From the NCBI GenBank assembly GCA_016285885.1, contig JAEERP010000003.1, positions 312,056 to 376,055 on the forward strand: a DNA stretch of 64,000 nucleotides. Direction: 5' to 3'. Positions within the stretch are counted from its first letter, which is position 1; each line of letters opens with the position of its first letter. This DNA is from Paludibacteraceae bacterium (lineage in GTDB: Bacteria; Bacteroidota; Bacteroidia; Bacteroidales; Paludibacteraceae). The notes below the pieces were generated by a model that saw only the letters and a list, made by a program, of their open reading frames with translations, was not told the origin of the DNA and ran no database searches. The position numbers were made by a program, and so were the translations under genes. This document shows positions 1 through 8,833 of this stretch, piece by piece.

Positions 1-1
1 G

Positions 2-271
2 GGCTCATGGATGGTGGACCAACAGATCCGTGAAGAGGGGTTGGACAAGGTGCTCGAGGAGGCTGGCTTCGTCCTCCGTCAACCGGGCTGCTCCGCCTGC
101 CTCGCCATGAACGACGACAAGATACCGGCCGGCAAACTGAGCGTCTCCACCTCCAACCGTAACTTCGAGGGCAGGCAAGGCCCTGGCGCCCGCACCATAC
201 TGGCCAGCCCGCTCGTGGCAGCCGCAGCCGCCGTCACAGGCGTCATCACAGACCCTCGCACAATGTTATAA
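2..271 (+). CDS. leuC: 3-isopropylmalate dehydratase large subunit, C-terminal end (partial)
   Basis: Only the last 89 codons are in the window; the gene begins before base 1. The reading frame shows GCSACLAMN, the conserved segment that carries two of the three cysteines binding the 4Fe-4S cluster, followed by [12 protein letters not shown] and an AAAAAVTG tail, all typical of LeuC/aconitase-family proteins. With LeuD it isomerises 2- to 3-isopropylmalate in leucine synthesis in the cytoplasm. leuD follows after 21 bases, so the two are surely co-transcribed. Confidence 0.97.
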   Translation, partial: GSWMVDQQIREEGLDKVLEEAGFVLRQPGCSACLAMNDDKIPAGKLSVSTSNRNFEGRQGPGARTILASPLVAAAAAVTGVITDPRTML

Positions 272-292
272 ACCTAAAAAAGACAAGATACG

Positions 293-895
293 ATGAAACA
301 GAAATTCGATATAATAGTTAGCAGATGTGTTCCCCTCCCGTTGGAGAATGTGGACACGGATCAGATCATACCCGCCCGTTTCCTGAAGGCGACGGACAAA
401 GAGGGGTTCGGTGAGAACCTATTCAGGGATTGGCGCTACGACAAGGAGGGTAACCCTGTCAAGGAGTTCGTGCTGAACGACCCCACCTACAGCGGCTGCG
501 TCCTCGTGGCTGGCAAGAACTTCGGTAGCGGTAGCAGCCGTGAGCATGCGGCCTGGGCCATCGCCGGATATGGGTTCAGGGTGGTTGTCTCCAGCTTCTT
601 CGCGGACATCCACAAGAACAATGAGCTGAATAACTTCGTCCTGCCTGTCGTCGTGAGCGAACCTTTCCTGGCCCGCCTCTTCGCCAGCATAGACGAGAAC
701 CCAAAGATGGAGGTGAAGGTGGATCTGCCGAACCAGACCATCACCAACCTGGCGACAGGGGAGAGCGAACGGTTCGAGATCAATGCCTACAAGAAAGAGT
801 GCCTCATGAGCGGCTACGATGATATCGATTACCTATTGAGCAAAAAGAACCTCATAGAGGATTATGAGTCTAAAAGAGATATGACATGGAAATAA
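293..895 (+). CDS. leuD: 3-isopropylmalate dehydratase small subunit
   Basis: 200 residues, the usual LeuD length. The N-terminal half has [13 protein letters not shown] and the middle [16 protein letters not shown], the two signatures of the aconitase swivel domain. It pairs with LeuC just upstream to form the isomerase of leucine biosynthesis. The start ATG at 293 matches the family N terminus. Its last 10 bases overlap the start of the following LeuA-like gene, which suggests translational coupling within the operon. Confidence 0.97.
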   Translation: MKQKFDIIVSRCVPLPLENVDTDQIIPARFLKATDKEGFGENLFRDWRYDKEGNPVKEFVLNDPTYSGCVLVAGKNFGSGSSREHAAWAIAGYGFRVVVSSFFADIHKNNELNNFVLPVVVSEPFLARLFASIDENPKMEVKVDLPNQTITNLATGESERFEINAYKKECLMSGYDDIDYLLSKKNLIEDYESKRDMTWK

Positions 896-2397
896 TGGAC
901 ACTACCCTACGTGATGGGGAACAGACATCGGGGGTATCATTCGCCCCCCACGAGAAACTGGGTATCACCCGCATGATGATCGATACCTTAGGGGTGAACC
1001 GTGTGGAGGTGGCCTCCGCCAGGGTCTCCGACGGTGAATCGGACGCGGTGAAGCGTATCGTGGAATGGGCGAAGAAGGCCGGACACCTGCAACGCATAGA
1101 GGTGCTCGGTTTCGTGGATGGCGGCACCTCCCTCCGCTGGATCGAGGAGATGGGCGCCAAGGTGATGAACCTGCTCACCAAGGGTTCGAAGCGTCATGTG
1201 GAGAACCAATTGGGGAAGAGCACCCAAGAGCATCTCGCGGATATCCGCGCCATCGTCCTCGACGCACAGGCAAGGGGTATCGAGGTGAACCTCTATCTGG
1301 AGGATTGGAGCAACGGCATGATCCACTCACGCGAATACGTCTACGAGTATCTGGACGCTATCGCCGACCTACCCATCAAGCGGGTTATGCTGCCGGATAC
1401 CTTAGGCATCCTCAACCCGCAGCAGACCTTAACGTTCTGCAAGGATATGTTGGACCGTTACCCGAAGTACCACTTCGACTTCCATGCCCACAACGACTAT
1501 GACCTCGCCTTGGCGAATGTATTCGCCGCCGCGTCGGCCGGTATCCAAGGTCTGCATACCACCTTCAACGGCTTGGGCGAAAGGGCGGGCAACGCTCCGC
1601 TGACCAGCGTCGTGGCGGTGCTCCATGACCAACTGAAGATCAAGACCTCCATCCGTGAGGATAAGATCTACCAGATGAGCAAGCTGGTGGAGACCTACTC
1701 GGGCATCCGCATCCCGAACAACAAACCGATCATCGGTGACAATGTCTTCACCCAATGCGCGGGCATCCACGCGGACGGGGACTCGAAGAACCACCTCTAC
1801 TACAACGACCTGCTGCCGGAACGCTTCGGACGTGAGCGTGAATATGCCTTGGGCAAGATGTCGGGCAAAGCCAGCATCCGCAAGAACATCGAGGCGTTAG
1901 GCATCAGCCTGGACGATGACTCGATGACCAAGGTCACGCAACGTATCATCGAGCTGGGCGACAAGAAGCAAATCGTCACGCAGGAGGATCTCCCCTATAT
2001 CATATCGGACGTGCTCAAACACCCTGTGGAGAAGCAGAAGATCCGCATGGTCAACTACTCCCTATCGCTCACCCATGGCATACGCCCCGTGGCGACCGTG
2101 AAGATAGAGATCAACGGGGAGTGCTACCAAGAGACGGCTCCCGGCGACGGTCAGTACAACGCCTTCACGAAAGCGTTATGGAAGATTTACACCTCGCTCA
2201 AGAAGCCTATCCCTGAGTTGCTGGACTATTCGGTCATCATTCCTCCTGGCGGTAAGACGGACGCCTTGGTACACACCACCATCACGTGGAAGTTCCGTGA
2301 CCACGTGTTCAAAACCCACGGACTGGACGCCGACCAGACGGAGGCCGCCATCCAAGCGACAGAAAAAATGTTAAACTTAATCGAAGAAAAACAATGA
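886..2397 (+). CDS. 2-isopropylmalate/citramalate synthase family enzyme (second LeuA-type)
   Basis: 503 residues. The N terminus carries TTLRDGEQ, the acyl-acceptor site signature of the LeuA/CimA/homocitrate synthase family; the TIM barrel continues through [11 protein letters not shown] and [10 protein letters not shown], and the C-terminal ~130 residues (from about [14 protein letters not shown]) look like a LeuA dimer/regulatory domain. It condenses acetyl-CoA with a 2-oxo acid, either 2-oxoisovalerate (leucine) or pyruvate (citramalate route to isoleucine). Bacteroidales leucine operons commonly carry a second LeuA-like gene between leuD and leuB, and this position matches. The substrate cannot be read from sequence alone, so no symbol is given. 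It overlaps leuD by 10 bases and leuB by 4. Confidence 0.9.
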   Translation: MEIMDTTLRDGEQTSGVSFAPHEKLGITRMMIDTLGVNRVEVASARVSDGESDAVKRIVEWAKKAGHLQRIEVLGFVDGGTSLRWIEEMGAKVMNLLTKGSKRHVENQLGKSTQEHLADIRAIVLDAQARGIEVNLYLEDWSNGMIHSREYVYEYLDAIADLPIKRVMLPDTLGILNPQQTLTFCKDMLDRYPKYHFDFHAHNDYDLALANVFAAASAGIQGLHTTFNGLGERAGNAPLTSVVAVLHDQLKIKTSIREDKIYQMSKLVETYSGIRIPNNKPIIGDNVFTQCAGIHADGDSKNHLYYNDLLPERFGREREYALGKMSGKASIRKNIEALGISLDDDSMTKVTQRIIELGDKKQIVTQEDLPYIISDVLKHPVEKQKIRMVNYSLSLTHGIRPVATVKIEINGECYQETAPGDGQYNAFTKALWKIYTSLKKPIPELLDYSVIIPPGGKTDALVHTTITWKFRDHVFKTHGLDADQTEAAIQATEKMLNLIEEKQ

Positions 2398-3461
2398 AAC
2401 TGAATTTAGCTATTTTACCTGGAGACGGTATCGGACCCGAAGTGGTCTCCGTTGCCCTGAATGTAGTGAAGAAAGTGTGCGAGCGCTTCGGACACTCGTT
2501 GACATACGACTCCGCTTTGGTCGGTGCTTGCGCCATCGACGCTTGCGGTGACCCTTATCCTGAGGATACCCACGCACTCTGCATGAAGGCGGATGCGGTG
2601 CTCTTCGGCGCGGTGGGCGACCCTCGCTTCGACAACAACCCGACCTCCAAGGTACGCCCCGAGCAGGGCTTGCTCGCCATGCGCAAGAAGTTGGGACTCT
2701 ACGCTAACCTGCGCCCGGTGGAGACCTACCCGTCGCTCGTTGGCCAGTCTCCTCTCAAGGAGGAGGTGGTGAGCGGGGCGGACTTCCTCTGCATCCGTGA
2801 GTTGACCGGCGGCATGTACTTCGGCGAAAAGGGTAGGAAGGAGAATGGCACGGTGGCCTACGACACCTGCATCTACAGCACGGAGGAGATCCGCCGCATC
2901 CTCAAACTCGCCTTCGAGTACGCCATGCGCAGGCAGAAACATCTGACGGTCGTGGACAAGGCGAACGTCCTGGAGTCTTCCCGCCTATGGAGGGAGGTGG
3001 CCCAATCCATGGAGAAGGATTACCCTGAAGTGAAGACCGACTATATGTTCGTGGACAATGCCGCCATGCAGTTGGTGCGCTGCCCGAAGTTCTTCGATGT
3101 CATGGTGACGGAGAACACTTTCGGCGACATCCTCACCGACGAGGCGAGCGTCATCGCAGGCTCCATGGGACTTCTCGCCTCCGCCAGCATCGGCACGCAC
3201 ACCAGCCTCTTCGAACCGATCCACGGCAGCTACCCTCAGGCGGCTGGCAAGGACATCGCCAACCCGTTGGCGGCTGTGCTCTCTGCTGCCATGATGTTCG
3301 AGTACGCCTTCAACGCCAAGGAGGAGGGCGCCCTCATCCGTCGCGCGGTGGCAGCCTCCCTCGAAGCGGGCATCGTCACGGAAGACCTCGCCGGGAAGGG
3401 TGCGAAGGCCTACAAGACCAGCGAAGTAGGCAAATGGTTATGTGATTATATGGGGCGATAA
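2394..3461 (+). CDS. leuB: 3-isopropylmalate dehydrogenase
   Basis: 355 residues, full length for LeuB. It begins [13 protein letters not shown], has the substrate-binding [13 protein letters not shown] segment, [14 protein letters not shown], and the metal-binding [12 protein letters not shown] and [13 protein letters not shown] regions. It oxidatively decarboxylates 3-isopropylmalate with NAD+. The ATG overlaps the preceding stop in an ATGA arrangement at 2394-2397, so translation is probably coupled with the LeuA-like gene. It is the last recognisable leucine gene of the operon. Confidence 0.97.
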   Translation: MKLNLAILPGDGIGPEVVSVALNVVKKVCERFGHSLTYDSALVGACAIDACGDPYPEDTHALCMKADAVLFGAVGDPRFDNNPTSKVRPEQGLLAMRKKLGLYANLRPVETYPSLVGQSPLKEEVVSGADFLCIRELTGGMYFGEKGRKENGTVAYDTCIYSTEEIRRILKLAFEYAMRRQKHLTVVDKANVLESSRLWREVAQSMEKDYPEVKTDYMFVDNAAMQLVRCPKFFDVMVTENTFGDILTDEASVIAGSMGLLASASIGTHTSLFEPIHGSYPQAAGKDIANPLAAVLSAAMMFEYAFNAKEEGALIRRAVAASLEAGIVTEDLAGKGAKAYKTSEVGKWLCDYMGR

Positions 3462-3486
3462 GACAAACGTAGTTATAAGATTGGAA

Positions 3487-3789
3487 ATGGATTATAAGAT
3501 TGACATACAGGCGCTTGCAAGTTATATCCGCCACCACGACGTGGCCTATCAGGACAATAAGGGATACTATAACATCTCTTACGGGGAGGATGACGGATGC
3601 GCCATCTTCTTCGCCAGTAAGATCTCCTCGATGAAAGAGGTGATGGTCGTCGACCGGAACGATATGCTCTCCACCCCTTACCGTCGGTTGGCGGAGAGCG
3701 CGGCGCCTAATGACCTGTTGATCTTAGCGGAACCCTTCCTCTTCCGGTTTTCGGAGGAGGAAGCCCGCCACTTCCTCATTAATGGATGA
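3487..3789 (+). CDS. small conserved-looking protein of unknown function
   Basis: 100 residues starting at the ATG at 3487 (MDYKIDIQ); an upstream in-frame start at 3442 would overlap leuB and is less likely. No signal peptide or membrane segment. I see a mixed alpha/beta composition and no motif I recognise. It follows leuB by 25 bases and is probably the last gene of the leucine transcript. A strong hairpin follows the stop at 3794-3818. No function assigned. Confidence 0.65.
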   Translation: MDYKIDIQALASYIRHHDVAYQDNKGYYNISYGEDDGCAIFFASKISSMKEVMVVDRNDMLSTPYRRLAESAAPNDLLILAEPFLFRFSEEEARHFLING

Positions 3790-3793
3790 AAGA

Positions 3794-3818
3794 GCGCATG
3801 GCATGTCGTGCCATGCGC
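3794..3818. terminator. strong hairpin between convergent genes
   Basis: A perfect 10-bp inverted repeat (GCGCATGGCA / TGCCATGCGC) with a 5-base loop lies just after the stop at 3789 and between convergent genes. There is no clear U tract on the plus strand; the minus side is moderately U-rich. It probably acts as a bidirectional end signal or mRNA stabiliser. Confidence 0.5.
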
Positions 3819-3832
3819 CTCATCAGTATACA

Positions 3833-4264
3833 TCATTCAATCCATGTATATTCCAAGTTTGTGGCATCGATCACCAAGGAAAAATGCTTGTCGCCTATTT
3901 GTTTCCCTTCAGAGACCTTGCCCGTTATCATGAACGAACCGTATCCGACCCATATATCTAAAACGATTAATGAAAGATTATTCTTTCCCCAAAATGAATC
4001 AAACTCATCGGCATAGAATCTTTTTCCTCCTGATATCTTCAGGCGTTTCATATCGTATACATCCAAGTAAGCGGAATACGGTACATTCCCCTCTTCCATT
4101 CCATGAAATTCCAGGATCGCTTTGCTACCATGAATGAAATCAGAACGAATATTATCAAAACATAGTTGTATGCTATTCTTCGTAAGGACAATCCTATTGA
4201 TTTCCTGATCATGCATCTGAAATGGAATATTCTCCAAATTTATGTTATATCTCTCTTTCTTCAT
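3833..4264 (-). CDS. hypothetical cytoplasmic protein
   Basis: 143 residues if started at the ATG at 4264 (MKKERYNINLENI); a start eight codons earlier is possible. No signal sequence or transmembrane segment. It is AT-richer than its neighbours and resembles small beta-rich proteins, but I recognise no family. A -7 like element lies on the minus strand at 4344-4351. It stands alone between the leucine operon and the glycan genes. Confidence 0.55.
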   Translation of the reverse strand: MKKERYNINLENIPFQMHDQEINRIVLTKNSIQLCFDNIRSDFIHGSKAILEFHGMEEGNVPYSAYLDVYDMKRLKISGGKRFYADEFDSFWGKNNLSLIVLDIWVGYGSFMITGKVSEGKQIGDKHFSLVIDATNLEYTWIE

Positions 4265-4343
4265 AAAATAGAATGAATTACTTAGCAACTGGCAAGATAG
4301 ACAATATCATTCGTATTCGTATATCATCTGTTCCTCATATCCG

Positions 4344-4351
4344 CAAAAATA
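4344..4351 (-). promoter_or_regulatory. Bacteroidetes -7 element (TATTTTTG)
   Basis: Matches TAnnTTTG on the minus strand about 80 bases upstream of the hypothetical gene starting at 4264. Divergent from the plus-strand element at 4445. Confidence 0.4.
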
Positions 4352-4444
4352 AGCGTCATTTCTTAATCTGCCAATTCGTATCCCCGCAATAATATAGCAT
4401 CAGGAAAATTCTCAACTCTTACCTCTTAATTCTTAACTATATAT

Positions 4445-4452
4445 TACCTTTG
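4445..4452 (+). promoter_or_regulatory. Bacteroidetes -7 element (TACCTTTG) for the glycan genes
   Basis: Exact TAnnTTTG match. The expected transcription start, 6-8 bases further on, coincides with the ATG at 4459, so the message may be leaderless or nearly so. Confidence 0.6.
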
Positions 4453-4458
4453 CGGATA

Positions 4459-5742
4459 ATGAGAGAGACGATCGAATATATTATCCGCTTCCTGCTGCAT
4501 GGCAACGACGACTTGCTGTGCCGTGTGGGTTATACCCGTGACGCTGCGCTCTTCCCGCAATATGACGTGGTCATCCTTCCTTCGCCTTTCTTCGACGAAG
4601 GGGTATATGGGACCCCCCAATCGGAGCCCTCTCTTCCCCTGCCTACGATAGGGGATACCCCCATCCTGTTCGGGTCGCCAGAGGTTGAGCAGGTCGGCTC
4701 CACGAAGGTCGTCCATGCGGACCTCGTCGCAAGCGCCTACTTCCTCATCTCACGATACGAGGAGTACCTTCACCCTGACCGGCACCGCGACGCCCACGGA
4801 AGGTTCTCGGGCAGAGAGTCCTTGCCTTACCGGGCGGGCTTCCTCCTCCGCCCCATCTTGGATGAATATAGCCTTCTGCTGTTGGGCTGGCTCTCCGAAT
4901 CCGCCTCCGTCTCCTTCCCTTCCCCAGGGTATGAGCAGATATATCTCACACACGATATCGACAGAATCGCCTACTACCGTAACCCAAGGGGTTTTTTGGG
5001 CGGAATAAAAAGGAACCTGACCTCCTTCCCCGGACTGAAAAATGTCCTCATGGCTCCTCTCCGCTTGGCGAACGACCCCGCCTATACCTTCCCTTGGATC
5101 ATCGAGATGGACAAAAAGGTAAAGGGTGCGCAATCGATCTATTTCGTGAAATCGGCCATCCGCCAACATGCCAATGACCTGCCTAGCTACTCCCTCGCAG
5201 GAAAGGATTTCAAGAGATTGTATACCCTCCTAAAGGAGAACAATGCGCTCTTCGGACTGCACACGAGCTACCACTCGGGCGAGCACACGGAGACCATCCC
5301 CCAAGAGAAAAAACAGTTGGAGGAGGCTATCGACTGCCCAATATCGCTGAACCGCTGGCACTTCCTCCGTACGTTGCAACCGTCTGATTTCAATGCACTT
5401 ATAGAAGCAGGCATCCACGATGATTTCACGATGGGCTACGCCGACACCGTGGGGTTCCGCCTAGGCACCTCCCGATGCGTGAGATGGATCGACCCCCAAA
5501 GCAGATGCGTGACCAGCCTGCGGTTGCACCCGCTGGTGGCGATGGACTGCTCCCTCAGCAATAGCTACTACATGAGCCTGACGGAGGAGGAGGCGACGAA
5601 CACCCTTCTCACCCTCCTCGCACAAATTAAAAAACATCATGGAGAAGTGGTACTGCTCTGGCATAACACGGTCTTCTCGTCCGTAGAGGGAGGATACCAC
5701 CCATCTTTATACCAAACAATCATCGAAGAATTAAGCAAATGA
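4459..5742 (+). CDS. polysaccharide deacetylase-like family protein (DUF7033-type)
   Basis: 427 residues from the ATG at 4459; a TTG at 4450 is in frame but lies inside the -7 element. The N-terminal ~150 residues resemble the DUF7033 region found in Bacteroidota before a deacetylase-like barrel. The second half has LTHDIDRI, in the position of the metal-binding Asp-Asp/His motif of NodB-type deacetylases, and later GLHTSYHSG, matching the second histidine motif; VLLWHNTVFS closes the barrel. Likely acts on envelope polysaccharide; substrate unknown. No signal peptide is seen. It overlaps the epimerase gene by 4 bases, so the two are coupled. Confidence 0.75.
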   Translation: MRETIEYIIRFLLHGNDDLLCRVGYTRDAALFPQYDVVILPSPFFDEGVYGTPQSEPSLPLPTIGDTPILFGSPEVEQVGSTKVVHADLVASAYFLISRYEEYLHPDRHRDAHGRFSGRESLPYRAGFLLRPILDEYSLLLLGWLSESASVSFPSPGYEQIYLTHDIDRIAYYRNPRGFLGGIKRNLTSFPGLKNVLMAPLRLANDPAYTFPWIIEMDKKVKGAQSIYFVKSAIRQHANDLPSYSLAGKDFKRLYTLLKENNALFGLHTSYHSGEHTETIPQEKKQLEEAIDCPISLNRWHFLRTLQPSDFNALIEAGIHDDFTMGYADTVGFRLGTSRCVRWIDPQSRCVTSLRLHPLVAMDCSLSNSYYMSLTEEEATNTLLTLLAQIKKHHGEVVLLWHNTVFSSVEGGYHPSLYQTIIEELSK

Positions 5743-6830
5743 AGATACTGACGATCATAGGCGCCCGCCCACAGTTCATCAAGGCGACCGTGGTGAGCCG
5801 AGCCATCCGCTTGCACAACGAGCGATACGGGACCTCTATGGAGGAGAAGATCCTCCACACCGGCCAGCACTACGACCATAACATGAGCCAGATCTTCTTC
5901 AACGACCTCTCCATCCCTCGTCCGACCTGGTTGCTGGATGGCTCCGCGACGGCTCCGGAACCTCTCTCCGAAAAGATACTCAAGGCCATCGGCGACGAAT
6001 CCTTCGACTGCGTCATCCTCTACGGAGACACCAACTCCACCCTCGCCGGCGCATTGGCCGCGGAGCAGCGGAACATTCCTATCGCCCACATCGAGGCGGG
6101 CCTAAGGAGCTTCAACAACCGCATGCCCGAGGAGCACAACCGCATCGAGACGGACAAACGCTCCCATTGGCTTTTCTGTCCTACCGAGACGGCTGTCAAA
6201 AACCTTCATAATGAACATATTACAGGCAATATATACCAGGTGGGCGACGTGATGTACGACACTGCCCTCCTCTTCGGCGAGACGGCGGAACACACCTCTG
6301 ACGTTTGCGAAAGGCTGAATCTCCCTAAAAAGGGCTTCTACCTCGCGACGATCCACCGCGCGGAGAACATCCAAGAGGAGAACCTTTCCAACATCCTCTC
6401 CGCCTTCAACGAAATAGCCGGACCGGACCGGAAGATCGTCCTTCCCCTCCACCCGCATACCCGCTCGTTCATCCAACAACACCCTAATCTACAGGTGCTG
6501 TGCGACAAGAACGAGCACCTGATGATCATCGAGCCAGCCAACTACCTGGACATGATCATGCTGGAGAAATCGGCTGCCCTCATCCTCACGGACTCCGGCG
6601 GCATCCAAAAGGAGGCCTACTTCCACCAAACGCCTTGCGTCACGCTGCGGAACGAGACGGAGTGGATCGAGACCGTGACGGCAGGCTGGAACATCCTTGC
6701 GGGAACCGATAAGGAGAGGATAAAGGAGGCGATCCACCACGATTTCAGCCGCCAACCCATCAAGGATTACGGGAGCGGTGACAGTGCGCAAAAAATCATT
6801 CAAGTGCTCTGCTCCGATTTCAACAAATAA
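5739..6830 (+). CDS. wecB: UDP-N-acetylglucosamine 2-epimerase (non-hydrolysing)
   Basis: 363 residues, standard for the family. Motifs: GARPQFIK near the N terminus, LYGDTNSTLAG, HIEAGLRS, MPEEHNR and the C-terminal LTDSGGIQKEA. It interconverts UDP-GlcNAc and UDP-ManNAc in the cytoplasm to supply ManNAc-derived sugars for surface polysaccharide. Its overlap with the deacetylase-like gene and the glycosyltransferase downstream support a role in glycan assembly. Confidence 0.93.
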   Translation: MKILTIIGARPQFIKATVVSRAIRLHNERYGTSMEEKILHTGQHYDHNMSQIFFNDLSIPRPTWLLDGSATAPEPLSEKILKAIGDESFDCVILYGDTNSTLAGALAAEQRNIPIAHIEAGLRSFNNRMPEEHNRIETDKRSHWLFCPTETAVKNLHNEHITGNIYQVGDVMYDTALLFGETAEHTSDVCERLNLPKKGFYLATIHRAENIQEENLSNILSAFNEIAGPDRKIVLPLHPHTRSFIQQHPNLQVLCDKNEHLMIIEPANYLDMIMLEKSAALILTDSGGIQKEAYFHQTPCVTLRNETEWIETVTAGWNILAGTDKERIKEAIHHDFSRQPIKDYGSGDSAQKIIQVLCSDFNK

Positions 6831-6833
6831 ACT

Positions 6834-6841
6834 ATTTTTGC
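6834..6841 (+). promoter_or_regulatory. Bacteroidetes -7 element (TATTTTTG)
   Basis: Exact TAnnTTTG match between wecB and the glycosyltransferase gene starting at 6861, giving a leader of about 13 bases. The glycosyltransferase may therefore have its own promoter. Confidence 0.5.
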
Positions 6842-6860
6842 GTTCAGATAGTATCGAGCC

Positions 6861-8081
6861 ATGGCAAAGAGAATATTGATCGTATGTGACGCTTTCCCCC
6901 CTGATTTCGCCCCCCGCGTAGGCAATCTATGCAAGCATCTGCGGGCGGATTTTGAGGTGACGGTCATCACAAGAGCCTCGACGAAGACCTCTTGGCCGAT
7001 CCATATCGACCGTGAAAACATGGTCCTCCATACCATCCCCCTGACCTCCGACAAACCTTGGATCCAAGCATTGCAAACGGCTGGCGATTACCTCTTCAGC
7101 CGTAGCGACCGCAAACTCTATAGGGAGGCCATGCGCCGCATCCAGGGGGAGCGCTTCGACCTCGTCTTCTGCACCAGCTACTACATCTTCCCGTTGCTTT
7201 GCGGAAAGAAGATCGCACAACGTCTTCATATCCCTTTGCTCGTCGATCTAAGGGATATCATGGAGCAGAACGCCCGTCCGCATGGGTTGGAAAAGATCAG
7301 GCAATTCTTCAAGCTCCGCTGGCTCAACCAGTGGCGGCGCGACAGGGTACTCCGCAAGGCGCAGCTCGTGACGACGGTCTCCCCTTGGCACGTGAAGACG
7401 CTGCGGAAGATCCAGCCCAACGTCGAACTGGTCTTCAACGGCTACGACCGTGACCTCTTCTCCTTCCAGCCTATCCCTTCCGATAAATTCGCCATCACCT
7501 ATACCGGCAGGCTGCTCGATCTGAGCCTCCGGGACCCCAGCCTTCTGTTTCAGGCGGTGCGTGACCTCGTAGCGGATAAAGCGTTCGCCAACGACCTCGT
7601 TCTCCGCTGGTATGTGGACAATGACAGCAAGGCGGACGTGGAAACGATGGCGCAGGCCTATGGCGTCACGGCCTACAACGAGGTGCATGGCACCATCTCC
7701 GCCGATAAGATGCCGGAGGTGCTCAACCGCTCCTCCATTGCGTTGGTCCTCTCCAACAAGGCGACGGCGGACGGTCCACATGGCATCATGACGACCAAAT
7801 TCTACGAAGCGTTAGGCTGTGAGAAGCCTGTTCTTTGCGTACGCAGCGACGAGGATTGCCTTGCCGAAACCATCCAGAAGACCCGCGCGGGCATCGCCGC
7901 CTCCACCGTCGAAGAGGTGAAGTCCTTCCTCCTCGACAACTACCGTCAGTGGAAAGAATACGGATACACACACCAGGAGGTAGACCTGGCACAAAAGGAG
8001 CTGTTCACGCGGCAGGCGCAGGCAAAACAGTTCGAGACCCTCATAATTCATAATTCTCTTGGTTCCCCAATAAAAATGTAA
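6861..8081 (+). CDS. glycosyltransferase family 4-like protein
   Basis: 406 residues. The N terminus (ILIVCDAFPPDFAPRVGNL) is the flexible glycine/proline loop of GT-B enzymes; a donor-site region lies in the C-terminal half with KFYEALGCEKPVL in place of the usual EAxAxGxPV. No signal or membrane segment, so it acts on the cytoplasmic side, transferring a sugar to a lipid-linked or protein acceptor. It follows wecB by 30 bases and is likely part of the same glycan pathway. Confidence 0.85.
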   Translation: MAKRILIVCDAFPPDFAPRVGNLCKHLRADFEVTVITRASTKTSWPIHIDRENMVLHTIPLTSDKPWIQALQTAGDYLFSRSDRKLYREAMRRIQGERFDLVFCTSYYIFPLLCGKKIAQRLHIPLLVDLRDIMEQNARPHGLEKIRQFFKLRWLNQWRRDRVLRKAQLVTTVSPWHVKTLRKIQPNVELVFNGYDRDLFSFQPIPSDKFAITYTGRLLDLSLRDPSLLFQAVRDLVADKAFANDLVLRWYVDNDSKADVETMAQAYGVTAYNEVHGTISADKMPEVLNRSSIALVLSNKATADGPHGIMTTKFYEALGCEKPVLCVRSDEDCLAETIQKTRAGIAASTVEEVKSFLLDNYRQWKEYGYTHQEVDLAQKELFTRQAQAKQFETLIIHNSLGSPIKM

Positions 8082-8171
8082 AATATGCTTGTACTTTGCT
8101 AAAAATGAGTATATTATGAATCTGTTCGTCATTTAGCGCATTTTTCCATTATTTTTTGAGCCTATTTGATC

Positions 8172-8231
8172 GAAAATTCGCAACACTACTGCGAATTTTC
8201 AATGAAAATATGCAACACTACTGCGAATTTT
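8172..8231. repeat. two tandem hairpin repeats, 32-bp period
   Basis: Two copies start at 8172 and 8204. Each is an inverted repeat with the same 7-base loop ACACTAC: copy one pairs AAAATTCGCA with TGCGAATTTT perfectly, copy two has two mismatching bases in its left arm (AAAATATGCA). They lie between the convergent glycosyltransferase and PLD genes. A T-rich stretch (TTTTTCGGACGATTT at 8239-8253) follows and resembles the unit of the array at 10187-10336. Confidence 0.8.
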
Positions 8232-8296
8232 TAACCTTTTTTTCGGACGATTTGATGCGTGTGGCAACGCTAGGCTTCCCTGTTCCCTCCTAAGAT

Positions 8297-8809
8297 TCAC
8301 ACGATAGGATCTGAGCAGAACTCTTTCCGTTTGCAAGTTTTGCAGTGTTTCCCCATCCACACTTCGTCAAACTGGTTTATGGCTTGTTCGACGATTTGAG
8401 GGTCGTCGGTTAGTATTCCGGCCTCGAAGTTGCGAGTTGTTTCAGCTTTCATGCCGATGCCAGCGCCTGTGAGGTTGGCGCTACCGACATACACTTCCTT
8501 GCAATCGAAAACAATCATTTTGAAGTGGACCCTTGGGCAGAGCGCCCGTTCCAACCGACTGAATAGCACAGGGTATTTATCGAAGTCCTCACGGAAGTTC
8601 GGTCCCGGCTCTTTCGCATGGATCAGCCTCACCTCCACACCCCGGCGGATGAGTTGGGCAATAAGCGCCAGAAACGGTTTCTTCTCGCCGCCCACCTCCA
8701 CATAAAGGTCTTTGATGTCAGCTGTGCCAATCCAAAGCGTGTGCTTCACGGATTGAACCCGAGAAAGGACTTCGGTGTAGTGGGCGGTGTTGGGGATGAA
8801 GGTGAGCAT
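8297..8809 (-). CDS. phospholipase D-like domain protein (single HKD motif)
   Basis: 170 residues. One HxK-x4-D motif is visible (H95, K97, D102 in VHFKMIVFD), followed by GSANLTGAG, as in the PLD/Nuc superfamily. Having one motif means it would act as a dimer, as in Nuc-type endonucleases. The C terminus has a short Cys cluster (CKTCKRKEFC), possibly metal-binding. No signal peptide, so a cytoplasmic nuclease is more likely than a lipase. It starts 24 bases after the ATPase-nuclease gene, in one transcript. A truncated second copy of its 5' end lies at 10341-10454. Confidence 0.8.
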   Translation of the reverse strand: MLTFIPNTAHYTEVLSRVQSVKHTLWIGTADIKDLYVEVGGEKKPFLALIAQLIRRGVEVRLIHAKEPGPNFREDFDKYPVLFSRLERALCPRVHFKMIVFDCKEVYVGSANLTGAGIGMKAETTRNFEAGILTDDPQIVEQAINQFDEVWMGKHCKTCKRKEFCSDPIV

Positions 8810-8833
8810 ATACTATTTGTTTTTGCATATCAA

